Notes: a model not told the origin generated them from the letters alone. Shown: positions 43,092 through 52,785, counted from the stretch's first letter. The stretch: 64,000 nt of DNA from CAINVV01 sp963663005 (GCA_963663005.2 CAXXHH010000003.1:558001-622000), one strand, 5' to 3'. Translations and numbers: made by a program.

Positions 43092-44588
43092 TTACCAACC
43101 CGGATTTTGTATCAAATTTTTATTTTCCTGAATCTCTGCATCAGGTATTGCCCACAAATAATCCCTGTTTTTGTTGAAGGAACGGGTTTCAATTTTAATT
43201 CCCTGGTAATTATAAATTGCACCATTATTGACTACTTCAGCAGTCTTCCATCTTTTGATATCCATGTAATAGAGTCCTTCCATCGCCAATTCAATTCGGC
43301 GTTCCAATCTAATTGCGTCGCGCATCTTTTCCTTGGTGAGTCCAGGGGTAATATCAGGCATATTCACCGTAGTTCTTTTTCTGATCTTGTTCAATGCGGA
43401 ATAGACCTCCGTCCCCGGAGCAGCATTTACTTCATTGAGAGCCTCCGCATATGTGAGTAAAACTTCAGCATACCGAATCACGATCAAATTGACTTCAGAA
43501 TTTCCTGCCGTTACGGTTGCCGTGACATTGTCCGTATAGGTTGTCATCTTTTTGCATCCGAAACCGGTAGTCACAACATTTGATGCAGTCGCAATTTTTC
43601 CGTTATAGGGATACCCAATACACACCACAGTTTGAAGCAATCGTGGATCCCTGTTCTCATATGGTTTGGCGGCGTTAAACAGCGGCGATTCCGTGATTGA
43701 TTTTCCATCTGTCATCGGATAGGAATTTACCAGATCCAGTAATGGTGCAGGACGATTAAGCGGTACAATCGTGTTATCCAGATCGGTTTTAAAGTATGGA
43801 GCCGTATATTGGATATCAAAAATTACCTCCTTGTTGTTTTCATTTGCCAGTAAATACATTCCCCTGTAATCCGGAAATAAATCATACACTCCAAGGTCAA
43901 TTACCGCTTTAGCCGCCTGGGCTGCCTCAGTCCAACGTTCAGAATATAATAGCATTCTCGCTTTCAACGCCAATGCGGCACCTTTGGTCACGCGCCCTTT
44001 GTCAGTCGACGCGCTGTACGTAGAAACCAACAACGTTGAAGCAAGATCTAAATCATCCAAAATTTGTTTGATCACTTCATCTTTGCTATTTCTAGGTAAT
44101 TGACCCTGGGTTTTATTGTCCGGTGTATGGACAATCAGGGGACATCCTCCAAAATGATTAACCAGGTAAGAGTAGTACAAGGCACGAAGGAACAGAGCCT
44201 CACCCTTCATTCTGTTTCGCTTGGCCTCAACAATTGGGGAATTATCTATTTGATCCAGGAAGGTATTTGCCCTTCCAATTCCCTTATAAGCATTGTTCCA
44301 AAAACTGGTAAATAAAGCGGTGGTCGAAAGTGCAGAACCTTTTGCTATACCATCGGTCCCATTTGCTTCATTATATGCTTTGGCATTAGGAGTTATCATT
44401 TCAGTCTCTGCATTGAAATAGACCTGCGTGTCATAGAGGCTGTTATAACAACCTGTGAGGGCAGCAGTGTATTGTTCTTCGGCAGCCCAAAAGGTCTCTG
44501 TACTATATTTATCTGTCGGATTCACATTCAGGAGTGAATCACATGACGTCAGACTAATAAATAAAAGGAATATTACTATATTTTTCAT
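43092..44588 (-). CDS. SusD/RagB-family glycan-binding lipoprotein
   Basis: The lipoprotein signal MKNIVIFLLFISLTSC places Cys16 as the lipidated residue. The 498 residues match SusD: LLNVNPTDKYSTETFW, MKGEALFLRALYYSYLVNHFGGCPLI, ARMLLYSERWTEAAQAAKAVI and IRYAEVLLTYAEALNEV, ending YLWAIPDAEIQENKNLIQNPGW. It acts as the surface lid over the SusC channel. It lies 12 bp after susC and is certainly co-transcribed. Confidence 0.94.
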   Translation of the reverse strand: MKNIVIFLLFISLTSCDSLLNVNPTDKYSTETFWAAEEQYTAALTGCYNSLYDTQVYFNAETEMITPNAKAYNEANGTDGIAKGSALSTTALFTSFWNNAYKGIGRANTFLDQIDNSPIVEAKRNRMKGEALFLRALYYSYLVNHFGGCPLIVHTPDNKTQGQLPRNSKDEVIKQILDDLDLASTLLVSTYSASTDKGRVTKGAALALKARMLLYSERWTEAAQAAKAVIDLGVYDLFPDYRGMYLLANENNKEVIFDIQYTAPYFKTDLDNTIVPLNRPAPLLDLVNSYPMTDGKSITESPLFNAAKPYENRDPRLLQTVVCIGYPYNGKIATASNVVTTGFGCKKMTTYTDNVTATVTAGNSEVNLIVIRYAEVLLTYAEALNEVNAAPGTEVYSALNKIRKRTTVNMPDITPGLTKEKMRDAIRLERRIELAMEGLYYMDIKRWKTAEVVNNGAIYNYQGIKIETRSFNKNRDYLWAIPDAEIQENKNLIQNPGW

Positions 44589-44600
44589 AATAGAATCAAT

Positions 44601-47600
44601 TTAGAATGAGACATTTAATCCAACCGAATAAGTCTTGACCGATGGGTATTCATAATAGTTCCCTTGTTTGACATGTCTTTCAGGGTCAAAGTCTTTCATT
44701 TTTGAAAATGTCATCAAATTTTGTCCATTCACAAACAGGAGCAAATTTTGTAATCCAATCTTAGAAATAACCTTATTGGGGACGTTATAAGAAAATTGAA
44801 GGTTTTTTAGTCTCACATAGGAAGCATCTTGCAACCAAAAATTTGACCACATGTATTCATCGTTTAACCCATCTTCATATGTTATCATGATAGGCAATTT
44901 TGCATCAGGCCTTTCGGGTGTCCACGAATTATCTACCCAATTGCGTGTAACTGATGTTCCAAACCAGAAAGGTGTCGCAACGATGGCTTCAGGGTATGTT
45001 TTAATTCCGGAAACTCCCTGGAAGAATCCTGTAAGCGCCCAGTTTTTGTAACTCAGGTTGATCGTGAAATCATATGTATATTTTGGAATTACACCACCAC
45101 TGATCACACGGTCGTCCTGATTGATTTTATTATCGTTATTCTGATCTTTGTATTTCAAATACCCTGGTTTTGTTGTGATATTCTGAAATGGACTCGCTGC
45201 AATCTCGGCTGTCGACTGAAAAATCCCGATTGCCTCCAGCAAATAATAGGAATCAATAGCACTACCTTCCTTGGTAATATATTTCCCGTCATAAATAACC
45301 TGACCATTCAGTTTTTCAACCTTGTTGTCGTTATAATTCAAGCCGGCATTTACTTTAAAGTTAAGATCGCCAATCTTGTTGCGGTATCCCACATTCAACT
45401 CATAGCCTTTGTTATCGACGATTCCAATATTCATAATGGGACCGCCTAAGTTTCCAACCTGGGCAGGAAGCTTGACCTGCCTCAAAATATCCTTGGTCTT
45501 TTTATCATATAATTCAAGGGAAATATTCAATTTACTGTCGAATAAGGCAGCGTCAACTCCGACGTTGGAAATCGTCGTCGTTTCCCATGTTATGTTTGGA
45601 TCATTGTAGGATGTAACCGCCACTCCAGGATTAACAACTCCACCAAAAACGTATTCCTTCTTAATGTCCATCATGTTTACATACCTGAAATCACCAATGC
45701 GTTCATTCCCAAGACTTCCATAGGAACCTCTAAGTTTAAGAGAAGACACCCACTTCTGATTCTTCATGAAATTTTCGCGATCGACTCTCCAACCCGCTGA
45801 AAACGAAGGAAAGAAGCCCCATCGATTTCCCTTGGCAAATTTTGAAGAACCATCATAACGGAAATTCGCTTCCACTAAATATTTCTGCATGAAATCATAA
45901 TTAACACGTCCAAAACCTCCAATCAGATAATTGGCTGAAGAGGTTCCTGCATCACTTGGATTCGTTGAGCCGGCGCTAAGTTCATACAGATTGTTGCCCA
46001 AAAACCCTTCAATGGTGGCATTAAAATATCTGGTCGAAAAACTTTCATAACTATTCCCCAGCAATATCTTCAGGTTGTGAACATCCGCAAATTGCTTGTC
46101 CCAGGATAAGGTATGAAACAATGTGAGATTCAAATTGTTATCATCGCGATTGGTCACATGCCTGTTTTTATTGTCCGTGTAATAATCAACTCGCGAAGCT
46201 TCCAATGTTTTTACCTGATACATATAAATGTCAGGCACAAACTGGGATTGAAATCCATCGTATTTATTTGCCCCAACCTTAGCGTAGTAATTAATACCCA
46301 AAGGCAATTTAACATCGGCATAAACGCTCATCAGGGTTGTGTAGGTCTTGTTATTCAGAAAACCTTCGTTTGCCCAAACCAGCGGATGCCTGTACACATT
46401 GTGCCCTGGTGTTCTCACCCATACATTGGCGTAACGGCCATCTTCCAGATAGGTAGGGTGAAATCCCTGCGCTTTAAATACCATTTCCATCATGCTGGCA
46501 GCCGTTGTGGATGGCTCATGAACATAACGATACATCATAGAGAAATCGGATCCAATTTTAATCCAGTCTTTCAACTGAAAATTCACGTTTGAGCGCACAG
46601 AAAGCTGGTTGCTGTTTGTTCCCATCAAGATGCCGTCCTGATTTTGATATCCAACAGACAAAGCATAACTGGTTTTATCTTTACTCCCCGAGAATCGAAG
46701 GTTATGTTCCTGGACTACTGCATTATTGAACATTATATCCAGCCAGTCATTAGCCGGATAAACATATGGATTAGTCAATCGACCCTGTTCATATTCTGTT
46801 ATTGTTGCATCGGAATAATCGAGGATGAGGCGCCCTGCATTGCTTTGCGCCTTATTTCTCAATTTCATGTATTCTACCGGATCTTTTACCAGATTTGGCA
46901 AGTAGGTTGCCGCTTGAATTCCGAAATAGTTGCTGTACTCAATTTTTGATGCGCCCTGAGCTCCCTGCTTGGTCGTAACCAAAATTACGCCGTTAGCAGC
47001 CCTGTTTCCATAAATTGAGGCCGATGCGGCATCTTTTAGGACGGAAATACTTTCTATATCATTGGGATTAACTGCAGTAAGAGGAAATTCAATACCATCC
47101 ACCAAAACCAGCGGATCATTGACATTCAAGGTTCCCTGTCCGCGGACGCGGATTGTCGCCCCATCTTTACCCGGCTGACCACCGGCCTGGTTTACGTACA
47201 AGCCGGATACCCCTTGCAATGCCTGACTCGAATTCGAGATAGGTCTGTTTTTCAATTCCTTCATATTGACCGAAGCGACAGATCCCGTCAGGTTCACCTT
47301 CTTCTGAACACCATAACCAACTGCCACAACTTCCTCAATTCCAATTGTCTCATCAACAAGTTTGACATCAATACTCGTCTTGCCTGCCACAGGAACTTCC
47401 TGCATTTTCATTCCCACAAAAGAGAAAACCAGCGTTGCGTTGGAAGGAACTCCGGAGAGTGAATATTTCCCATCAGCATCCGTAATAATTCCAATCGTCG
47501 AACCTTTGACAAATACGGATACACCTGGCAATGTGGCACCGGAAGCATCGGTTACTTTGCCGGAGACCTTTCTGTCCTGCTGGCTGGAAACCGCCGAAAA

Positions 47601-47972
47601 GTTTTCGGATTTTGGCGCTATAACTATTAACTTGTCGTCCGACACCCGATAGGTAACTCCCTGGTCTTTAAAAATTTCGTCGAGGATTGCCTCCACGCGC
47701 TGATCCTTCACCTTCAAATCGACTTTTCTGTTCACATCAACCTGTTCGCGTTGATAAAAAAATCGAAAATCGCTTTTGTCCTGAATTTCCTTCAAAACAT
47801 CTACCACTTTGGTATTCTGAAAATCAAATGAAAATTTGGTAGTTTGGGAATAAACGGTAGCGGAAACCTGCATCAAACATCCCAAAAAAATCAAAAATGT
47901 AAGTTTCATTTTTAGAATTAGCTTATGCCCCCACAATTTTCCCTGAAAGGAAGCAGTTGGTTTTTTTTTCAT
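44601..47972 (-). CDS. SusC/RagA-family TonB-dependent receptor with STN domain
   Basis: This 1123-residue outer membrane receptor has a signal peptide ending near residue 43. The N-terminal STN signalling domain follows (about 45-120, KFSFDFQNTKVVDVLKEIQ). Next is a carboxypeptidase-like domain (about 134-215, GKVTDASGATLPGVSVFVKG), a plug (about 225-335, IRVRGQGTLNVNDPLVLVDG) and a 22-strand barrel ending VGLNVSF. The STN domain signals to the FecR/ECF pair upstream. It imports a glycan with the SusD partner. The long N-terminus (21 residues before the hydrophobic core) is usual for this group. Confidence 0.95.
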   Translation of the reverse strand: MKKKPTASFQGKLWGHKLILKMKLTFLIFLGCLMQVSATVYSQTTKFSFDFQNTKVVDVLKEIQDKSDFRFFYQREQVDVNRKVDLKVKDQRVEAILDEIFKDQGVTYRVSDDKLIVIAPKSENFSAVSSQQDRKVSGKVTDASGATLPGVSVFVKGSTIGIITDADGKYSLSGVPSNATLVFSFVGMKMQEVPVAGKTSIDVKLVDETIGIEEVVAVGYGVQKKVNLTGSVASVNMKELKNRPISNSSQALQGVSGLYVNQAGGQPGKDGATIRVRGQGTLNVNDPLVLVDGIEFPLTAVNPNDIESISVLKDAASASIYGNRAANGVILVTTKQGAQGASKIEYSNYFGIQAATYLPNLVKDPVEYMKLRNKAQSNAGRLILDYSDATITEYEQGRLTNPYVYPANDWLDIMFNNAVVQEHNLRFSGSKDKTSYALSVGYQNQDGILMGTNSNQLSVRSNVNFQLKDWIKIGSDFSMMYRYVHEPSTTAASMMEMVFKAQGFHPTYLEDGRYANVWVRTPGHNVYRHPLVWANEGFLNNKTYTTLMSVYADVKLPLGINYYAKVGANKYDGFQSQFVPDIYMYQVKTLEASRVDYYTDNKNRHVTNRDDNNLNLTLFHTLSWDKQFADVHNLKILLGNSYESFSTRYFNATIEGFLGNNLYELSAGSTNPSDAGTSSANYLIGGFGRVNYDFMQKYLVEANFRYDGSSKFAKGNRWGFFPSFSAGWRVDRENFMKNQKWVSSLKLRGSYGSLGNERIGDFRYVNMMDIKKEYVFGGVVNPGVAVTSYNDPNITWETTTISNVGVDAALFDSKLNISLELYDKKTKDILRQVKLPAQVGNLGGPIMNIGIVDNKGYELNVGYRNKIGDLNFKVNAGLNYNDNKVEKLNGQVIYDGKYITKEGSAIDSYYLLEAIGIFQSTAEIAASPFQNITTKPGYLKYKDQNNDNKINQDDRVISGGVIPKYTYDFTINLSYKNWALTGFFQGVSGIKTYPEAIVATPFWFGTSVTRNWVDNSWTPERPDAKLPIMITYEDGLNDEYMWSNFWLQDASYVRLKNLQFSYNVPNKVISKIGLQNLLLFVNGQNLMTFSKMKDFDPERHVKQGNYYEYPSVKTYSVGLNVSF

Positions 47973-48005
47973 AAATTTGTACGTGTTAGATTAATACTTA
48001 AATGG

Positions 48006-48055
48006 TGTTACAGCACCAGGATTATTAATTACATTGGGCCGGGGATGTTACAGCA
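48006..48055. promoter_or_regulatory. Direct repeats TGTTACAGCA in the fecR-susC gap
   Basis: TGTTACAGCA occurs at 48006-48015 and 48046-48055, 40 bp apart. The first lies inside the short hairpin GGTGTTACAGCACC, and the second in a hairpin GCCGG...CCGGC (about 48039-48064). They are in the 130-bp gap that should contain the sigma-dependent promoter of susC. They could be operator or leader elements. Confidence 0.35.
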
Positions 48056-48102
48056 ACTCCGGCTTTTTGTTTGCTCGTGGATTAGCTCATATTTTCCTCC
48101 TC

Positions 48103-49131
48103 TTAAATTTTTTTAATAATTATATTTTGACCAACAATCTCATAATCAATGGGTAATGTGTGCTTCAACAGATTTAGTACTTCCAAAATGGTTTCATTCT
48201 TGATGATACCATCGTAGTGATAATCCAATATTGACGGATCCGCAATCTGAATTTCGACGCCATATTTGCGCTCAAGCAGAGTCTTAAGATCTTTCAAACT
48301 CATGTTGACAAAAACCAATTTGTTTTCCTTCCAGGAGGTGTACAATTTAGTTTTCACCGTGCTTACCTGTATATTTTTTTGCTCTTTGTTATACACCAAC
48401 TGCTCGCCCGGAATCAAAATCTTCTCTTCAAAATGATGGAGATCCGTTGACGATTTAACTTGTACGCCGCCCTCCTCAAGCGTTGTAATTACCTCTTTAT
48501 CTTCCTTGTAAGCCTTGACATTGAAAATTGTCCCGGTTACCTTAACGTCATATTCGCAGGTATGCACCACAAAGGGCTTCTCTTTCATCTTAGCCACCTG
48601 GAACCAGGCTTCACCGGTTAAGAACACTTCCCGAATGCCGTCAAGCCCATCAACTGAATATTTTATCGTCGACCCGGAATTCAAAAAAATATGCGAACCA
48701 TCGGGTAAGAGCATTTCCGAAATAGATCCCTTTGGTGCGACAGAAGTGTAATAAACAGGTGATGGATTTTTTTTGCCTGAATTTAGATAGGAACCAAGTA
48801 TCAACCCAATTACCAGGATGGCCGCCCATCGTAAAATTTGAGTCTGAATTCGCGTTCGTTTAGGCTCAACAGAAATTTTAAATTCACGGTTACTCCAGAT
48901 TTTTTCAAACTGCTCATCGAAATATTCCTTATTTTCAGTTGCTTGAGTGGATTGTTCCAACTCTTCCAAAAGCTGATTTTTCAAATCAAATTCTAATTCC
49001 GACTGATGGAACAATGATAAATAGTCTTGTTTTTGAGTTTCATCAGCATCAACTGATCTTCCCCTTTGTAAAATATTTTTAAGGTTCGATGACATTTTCA
49101 AGGTTTGTTTGGTAGTAATACGAATAGGCAT
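48103..49131 (-). CDS. FecR-family anti-sigma factor
   Basis: It has 342 residues: a cytoplasmic N-terminal sigma-binding part, one membrane segment near residues 97-113 (ILRWAAILVIGLILGSYL) and a periplasmic FecR domain (SVAPKGSISEMLLPDGSHIFLNSGSTIKY and FFLTGEAWFQV-like region). It ends in a DUF4974 domain (LVFVNMSLKDLKTLLERKYGVEIQIAD). It relays the STN signal of the SusC receptor to the ECF sigma factor. An ATG at 49095 is an alternative start. It lies 112 bp after the sigma gene. Confidence 0.93.
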   Translation of the reverse strand: MPIRITTKQTLKMSSNLKNILQRGRSVDADETQKQDYLSLFHQSELEFDLKNQLLEELEQSTQATENKEYFDEQFEKIWSNREFKISVEPKRTRIQTQILRWAAILVIGLILGSYLNSGKKNPSPVYYTSVAPKGSISEMLLPDGSHIFLNSGSTIKYSVDGLDGIREVFLTGEAWFQVAKMKEKPFVVHTCEYDVKVTGTIFNVKAYKEDKEVITTLEEGGVQVKSSTDLHHFEEKILIPGEQLVYNKEQKNIQVSTVKTKLYTSWKENKLVFVNMSLKDLKTLLERKYGVEIQIADPSILDYHYDGIIKNETILEVLNLLKHTLPIDYEIVGQNIIIKKI

Positions 49132-49243
49132 CTCAATTTACTCACTCCCATTTTAATTAAATTTTAATGCGATATGATAATGCAGATAATGATGGGTAAA
49201 AATGAAAAGATGCAGTCATTCCGAATTATCCGCTTCCCGCTTT

Positions 49244-49834
49244 TCACTGGCAATTCAGAAAGAAGAAAAGCAATCCCGGCAGGGAGCCCGCACCGAGCTT
49301 TTCTTTCAAAAATGAAACCGCTCTGTACAGCTGGTTTTCTACGGTTCGCTTGGACAAACTGAGTTGTTGGGCAATCTCATCGTTCGACAAGCCCTCTTCC
49401 TTGCTGAGTCGAAAAATTTGCTGTCTTTGTTCCGGCATTGCGGCGACCAGCAGTTTCAGATTTGCAAGCATCTCGTTGTAAATTAACTCATGCCAGGTCG
49501 AACTATTATCTGACTGATCATTTTTGGCTACAAATTCGAGATATGCCTGCTCAATATTTTTTCGACGGATCAGGCCATAGATCTGATTAATGCAAATCTT
49601 AAAAAGCAAGGATTTGATACTTTTGGAACTATCCAGCGTACCTCTGATCTCCCAACATTTCAAAAACAGATCCTGAAGAAGCTCTTCCGCGTCTTGTTCA
49701 TTTTTGAGGTACGAATAGGCAAAGGCATGAATTTTAGGCGCATAGATATCAAACAGAGATTTGAAAGCCACTTTTGATCCTGCTTTCAGTTGTTCAATAA
49801 ACATCTTTTCCTGATCTCGATTCTCAAACGCCAT
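49244..49834 (-). CDS. ECF-type RNA polymerase sigma factor
   Basis: This 196-residue sigma-70-family protein has region 2 in FKSLFDIYAPKIHAFAYSYLKNEQDAEELLQDLF and region 4 in AMPEQRQQIFRLSKEEGLSNDEIAQQLSLSKRTVENQL. It matches the Bacteroidota sigma group linked to FecR and STN-SusC (sigma-70 family 1). It should direct transcription of susCD, and perhaps the sulfatases, when the glycan is sensed. Confidence 0.94.
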   Translation of the reverse strand: MAFENRDQEKMFIEQLKAGSKVAFKSLFDIYAPKIHAFAYSYLKNEQDAEELLQDLFLKCWEIRGTLDSSKSIKSLLFKICINQIYGLIRRKNIEQAYLEFVAKNDQSDNSSTWHELIYNEMLANLKLLVAAMPEQRQQIFRLSKEEGLSNDEIAQQLSLSKRTVENQLYRAVSFLKEKLGAGSLPGLLFFFLNCQ

Positions 49835-49943
49835 TTATCCATGAGTAGGTTATTACAAAGATATAGTTATATGGGAGAATCCGATAATGAGGAGGTGTGA
49901 AATGCAAATCGGCTTAAAAACTGGTGATTTCTGAAATTCAAAT

Positions 49944-51176
49944 TCAGTGAATCTCCCCATCCAAAATCACCATTTCAATCAGATCGGAACTAAAGGCATA
50001 GGGAAAATACTGATAGGATGGAATCTTCCTGGTAACAAATACATTAGCTGCCTTCCCTTTGGTTATGGTTCCATATCCATCCCCGATGCCCATCAGGTAC
50101 GCAGAGTTAATCGTGGAAGCATTTATGACCTCCTCCGGTTTCATTCCATATTTTATACAGGCAAGCGACTGCATAAATTTCATATCGCAGGACGGCATAG
50201 AACCAGGATCAAAATCGGTTGCAATTGCCAATGGAAGTCCGGCATCGATCATCTCCCGTGCAGATGAAGTGGAGAGATTATGGAAGAAGGAGGCTCCCGG
50301 CATGATGACGGGGAAAATCTCATACTCCGATGCCAACAGGATTTTTTCCCGCGTAATTTGATTACTGGTGTCAAGAATATCCAGGGCAACTTTAATATTC
50401 GTTTCAGTGAGATGGTTAAGTCCCAATTCATCCGAATGAATTTTCACGTTCAGTCCTTCTTTCAGTCCGCAATACAATAACCGTTCGGTTTCGCTCCTGG
50501 ACAAAAACCGATCATCATAATATAAATCCAGATTGTCTGCCAGCTCATCCTGTACGATGGAAGGCAGAATATCCAGAATATGATCCATATAGCTGGCTGG
50601 AGACCTGCGGAAATTCTCATGATAAGTATGAGAACCAAGAAATGTGGATTTAATTACAAGCGGAGTAGTCTTCTTTAGCTTGCGGATGACCTGCAATAAT
50701 TTCAGCTCATCTTCTGGCTCCAGTCCATATCCACTCTTTATTTCGATCGCCCCGGTTCCCTTCCTTACGACTTCCTTGAGATGATCCAAAGCTTGCAGAT
50801 ACAATTCCTCCACACTCATTTCGTGCAACCTGACGAATGAATCCGTGAAGGAAAGCCCTTTCTTTTTTGTATCCAAAACCGGATGGGGAAACCCTTGCAC
50901 GTTGCCAAAGGGAAACAGGAGATGGGAATCGGGATCACAGAAACTGGGAAATACCAATCGACCACTGCAGTCGACCTCCATCAAAAGATCTGAATTCTCG
51001 TAATGACTCTCGCTCAGCTCGTTCATTGAACCGTATGCAACAATCATTTCATCGCTGATCATTAAATAGGCATTCCGGATAGAACTCAGCGATGACATTT
51101 CCCTGCCAGCCAAAAAAGCAGGCGGATTTTCCCCTGTCTGGATTAACTCCTTAATATTTAGAAGTAATAAATCCAT
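49944..51176 (-). CDS. HutI-like amidohydrolase with altered active-site residues
   Basis: The ATG at 51176 (MDLLLLNIKELIQTG) gives 410 residues; in-frame codons upstream lack family character. The overall fold and the segments IEIKSGYGLEPEDELKLL, KIHSDELGL (His247, Glu250) and AIATDFDPGSMPSCD (Asp321) are those of imidazolonepropionase. However, the usual metal motif DxHTH reads DPDSH (Asp83 in place of the first His), and the catalytic DHLEH segment is replaced by ALDILDTSN. It may still bind metal through His85, His247 and Asp321, but it could have another substrate. No hutU, hutH or hutG is nearby. Confidence 0.72.
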   Translation of the reverse strand: MDLLLLNIKELIQTGENPPAFLAGREMSSLSSIRNAYLMISDEMIVAYGSMNELSESHYENSDLLMEVDCSGRLVFPSFCDPDSHLLFPFGNVQGFPHPVLDTKKKGLSFTDSFVRLHEMSVEELYLQALDHLKEVVRKGTGAIEIKSGYGLEPEDELKLLQVIRKLKKTTPLVIKSTFLGSHTYHENFRRSPASYMDHILDILPSIVQDELADNLDLYYDDRFLSRSETERLLYCGLKEGLNVKIHSDELGLNHLTETNIKVALDILDTSNQITREKILLASEYEIFPVIMPGASFFHNLSTSSAREMIDAGLPLAIATDFDPGSMPSCDMKFMQSLACIKYGMKPEEVINASTINSAYLMGIGDGYGTITKGKAANVFVTRKIPSYQYFPYAFSSDLIEMVILDGEIH

Positions 51177-51271
51177 TATTGAAACTGTTGTGTATGAGCG
51201 GTTTGTACTATCCCCTCTATAAAGATAGAAAACAATTCCGAAAAAACAACATTTCAACCAGAAAAAATGGC

Positions 51272-51299
51272 AAAAAAAAACCTGCTTAAAAAGCAGGTT
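51272..51299 (-). terminator. Intrinsic terminator of the ferredoxin gene
   Basis: AACCTGCTT and AAGCAGGTT (51279-51299) pair around a 3-base loop. On the minus strand the hairpin is followed by a run of nine T (51272-51280). It lies 20 bp after the ferredoxin stop. Confidence 0.85.
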
Positions 51300-51319
51300 C
51301 GTTAAAGTCTTACGTCTTG

Positions 51320-51487
51320 TTATTCAGGTGATATAGCATCTGTAGGACATACTTCAGCACAAGAACCACAATCGGTGCAAAGTTCAGCATCAATTTTGTA
51401 GATTTCACCTTCGCTGATTGCTTCAACCGGACACTCGTCAATACATGTACCACAGGCAATGCATTCGTCAGAAATTTTATAAGCCAT
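51320..51487 (-). CDS. 2[4Fe-4S] ferredoxin
   Basis: This 55-residue protein reads MAYKISDECIACGTCIDECP for its first cluster motif and ELCTDCGSCAEVCPTDA for the second, the two CX2CX2CX3CP sets of bacterial (clostridial-type) ferredoxins. It carries electrons at low potential in the cytoplasm, for example for pyruvate:ferredoxin oxidoreductase or hydrogenase. That fits an anaerobic life and the hydE gene at 3.6 kb. It is monocistronic with its own terminator. Confidence 0.95.
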   Translation of the reverse strand: MAYKISDECIACGTCIDECPVEAISEGEIYKIDAELCTDCGSCAEVCPTDAISPE

Positions 51488-51693
51488 AACTTAATTTATT
51501 TGTTTTACAGAAAATTAATTTACGAAATTCACATTGCAAAAGTAAAAAGCTTTGTGCGAAAAAAAAATATTTACCCTAAATTTTAAACATTATTAATAAG
51601 CCTACAAAAAGCTGACCGCTCGTGTGAAGAACACTAAATGGCTGGAACTAAATAATCAAAATGAGCAACTCGCCATATTTTGCACATTTCACC

Positions 51694-52353
51694 TCACTTC
51701 GGGAAGCCAGGATTCCCTTGTACAAAGGAACACCATGGATTTAATCCGCAGGTCTCACAAAGCGGCTTTCGGGCAATACAAACATACCGGCCATGCAGAA
51801 TAAGCCAATGGTGGGCAATGGGCAATAGTTCTGGCGGGAACAATTTCACAAGCTGCCGCTCGGTCTCCTCGGGCGTCTTTGAACCAACGGTCAGGCCCAG
51901 TCGTGCAGAAACCCTGAAAACATGCGTATCCACTGCCATCGCCGGTTTATTGAATACAACAGACAAAATCACATTCGCAGTCTTTCTGCCAACTCCCGGC
52001 AGTAACAGCAGTTGCTCCATCTCTTCAGGCATAGTACCCTGAAAGTCATTTACCAGCATTCTGGCCATTCCGACCAGATTTTTCGCTTTGTTGTTCGGAT
52101 ATGAACATGACCTTATCAGCTCAAAAACATCCTCGGGTTCAACAGCTGCCATTGTTTCGGCAGTCGGAAAACGTTCGAAAAGTGGAGGTGTTATCATATT
52201 GACCCTTTTATCCGTGCACTGCGCTGACAATATCACTGCAACCAGCAATTGGTAAGGGTCGGCAAAATGAAGCTCAGTCTCGGCGACGGGTCTGTTTTCC
52301 TGAAACCAGACAGTTACTTTTTCACAAATCTCTTTTGGCGACATTCTCATCAT
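51694..52353 (-). CDS. nth: Endonuclease III (DNA glycosylase/AP lyase)
   Basis: It has 219 residues. The helix-hairpin-helix motif LPGVGRKTANVIL contains the catalytic Lys, and VDTHVFRVSARLGL the catalytic Asp. The C-terminal [4Fe-4S] motif CIARKPLCETCGLNPWC has the CX6CX2CX5C spacing. It removes oxidised pyrimidines in base excision repair. The start is one of three close ATG codons. It follows the Bro-N gene by 27 bp. Confidence 0.94.
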   Translation of the reverse strand: MMRMSPKEICEKVTVWFQENRPVAETELHFADPYQLLVAVILSAQCTDKRVNMITPPLFERFPTAETMAAVEPEDVFELIRSCSYPNNKAKNLVGMARMLVNDFQGTMPEEMEQLLLLPGVGRKTANVILSVVFNKPAMAVDTHVFRVSARLGLTVGSKTPEETERQLVKLFPPELLPIAHHWLILHGRYVCIARKPLCETCGLNPWCSFVQGNPGFPK

Positions 52354-52380
52354 TCATTTTCTTCGTAGTAATAGGAATAG

Positions 52381-52785
52381 TCAATTCCTTTCATATAGGG
52401 CATACGCTTTTGTTTTGCTTTTCCCGTCGATACTTTCATCGCTGAAGGTAAACCAATCGATAAAGCGATTGGCTTTTGTTCCGGGAAAAGTTTTTCCCAG
52501 GGCTACAACGCCCGCGTAATCCAACATATCTGCCAAACGCCTTTTACCATCCGGCGCCAGAAATTTCAACTGGGTAGTGGCACTAACCACTTCACCGTCC
52601 TCTTTCTTTAGCTTGGCTTTAAGATATTTCCAATAGTTGCGGGTTTTGGCGTAGTCGTCCTGGTCGGTAAGCACGGCAACAATATCGAGCACACTAAACC
52701 TCCATTTGGCATTTTGCTCATCCCAAACGGCCCGCACTTCGCGATCGTCAAAGAAACGTATGGATATTTTTACATCACTCATCAT
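52381..52785 (-). CDS. Bro-N domain protein
   Basis: The first 110 or so residues are a Bro-N domain: IRFFDDREVRAVWDEQNAKW, FSVLDIVAVLTDQDDYAKTR, NYWKYLKAKLKKE and LLAPDGKRR-like LKFLAPDGKRRLADMLDY. Bro-N domains occur in phage antirepressors and in many stand-alone Bacteroidota genes and are thought to bind DNA. The full length of 134 residues lacks a second antirepressor domain. It lies directly upstream of nth, which is unusual for a mobile-type gene. Confidence 0.78.
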   Translation of the reverse strand: MMSDVKISIRFFDDREVRAVWDEQNAKWRFSVLDIVAVLTDQDDYAKTRNYWKYLKAKLKKEDGEVVSATTQLKFLAPDGKRRLADMLDYAGVVALGKTFPGTKANRFIDWFTFSDESIDGKSKTKAYALYERN

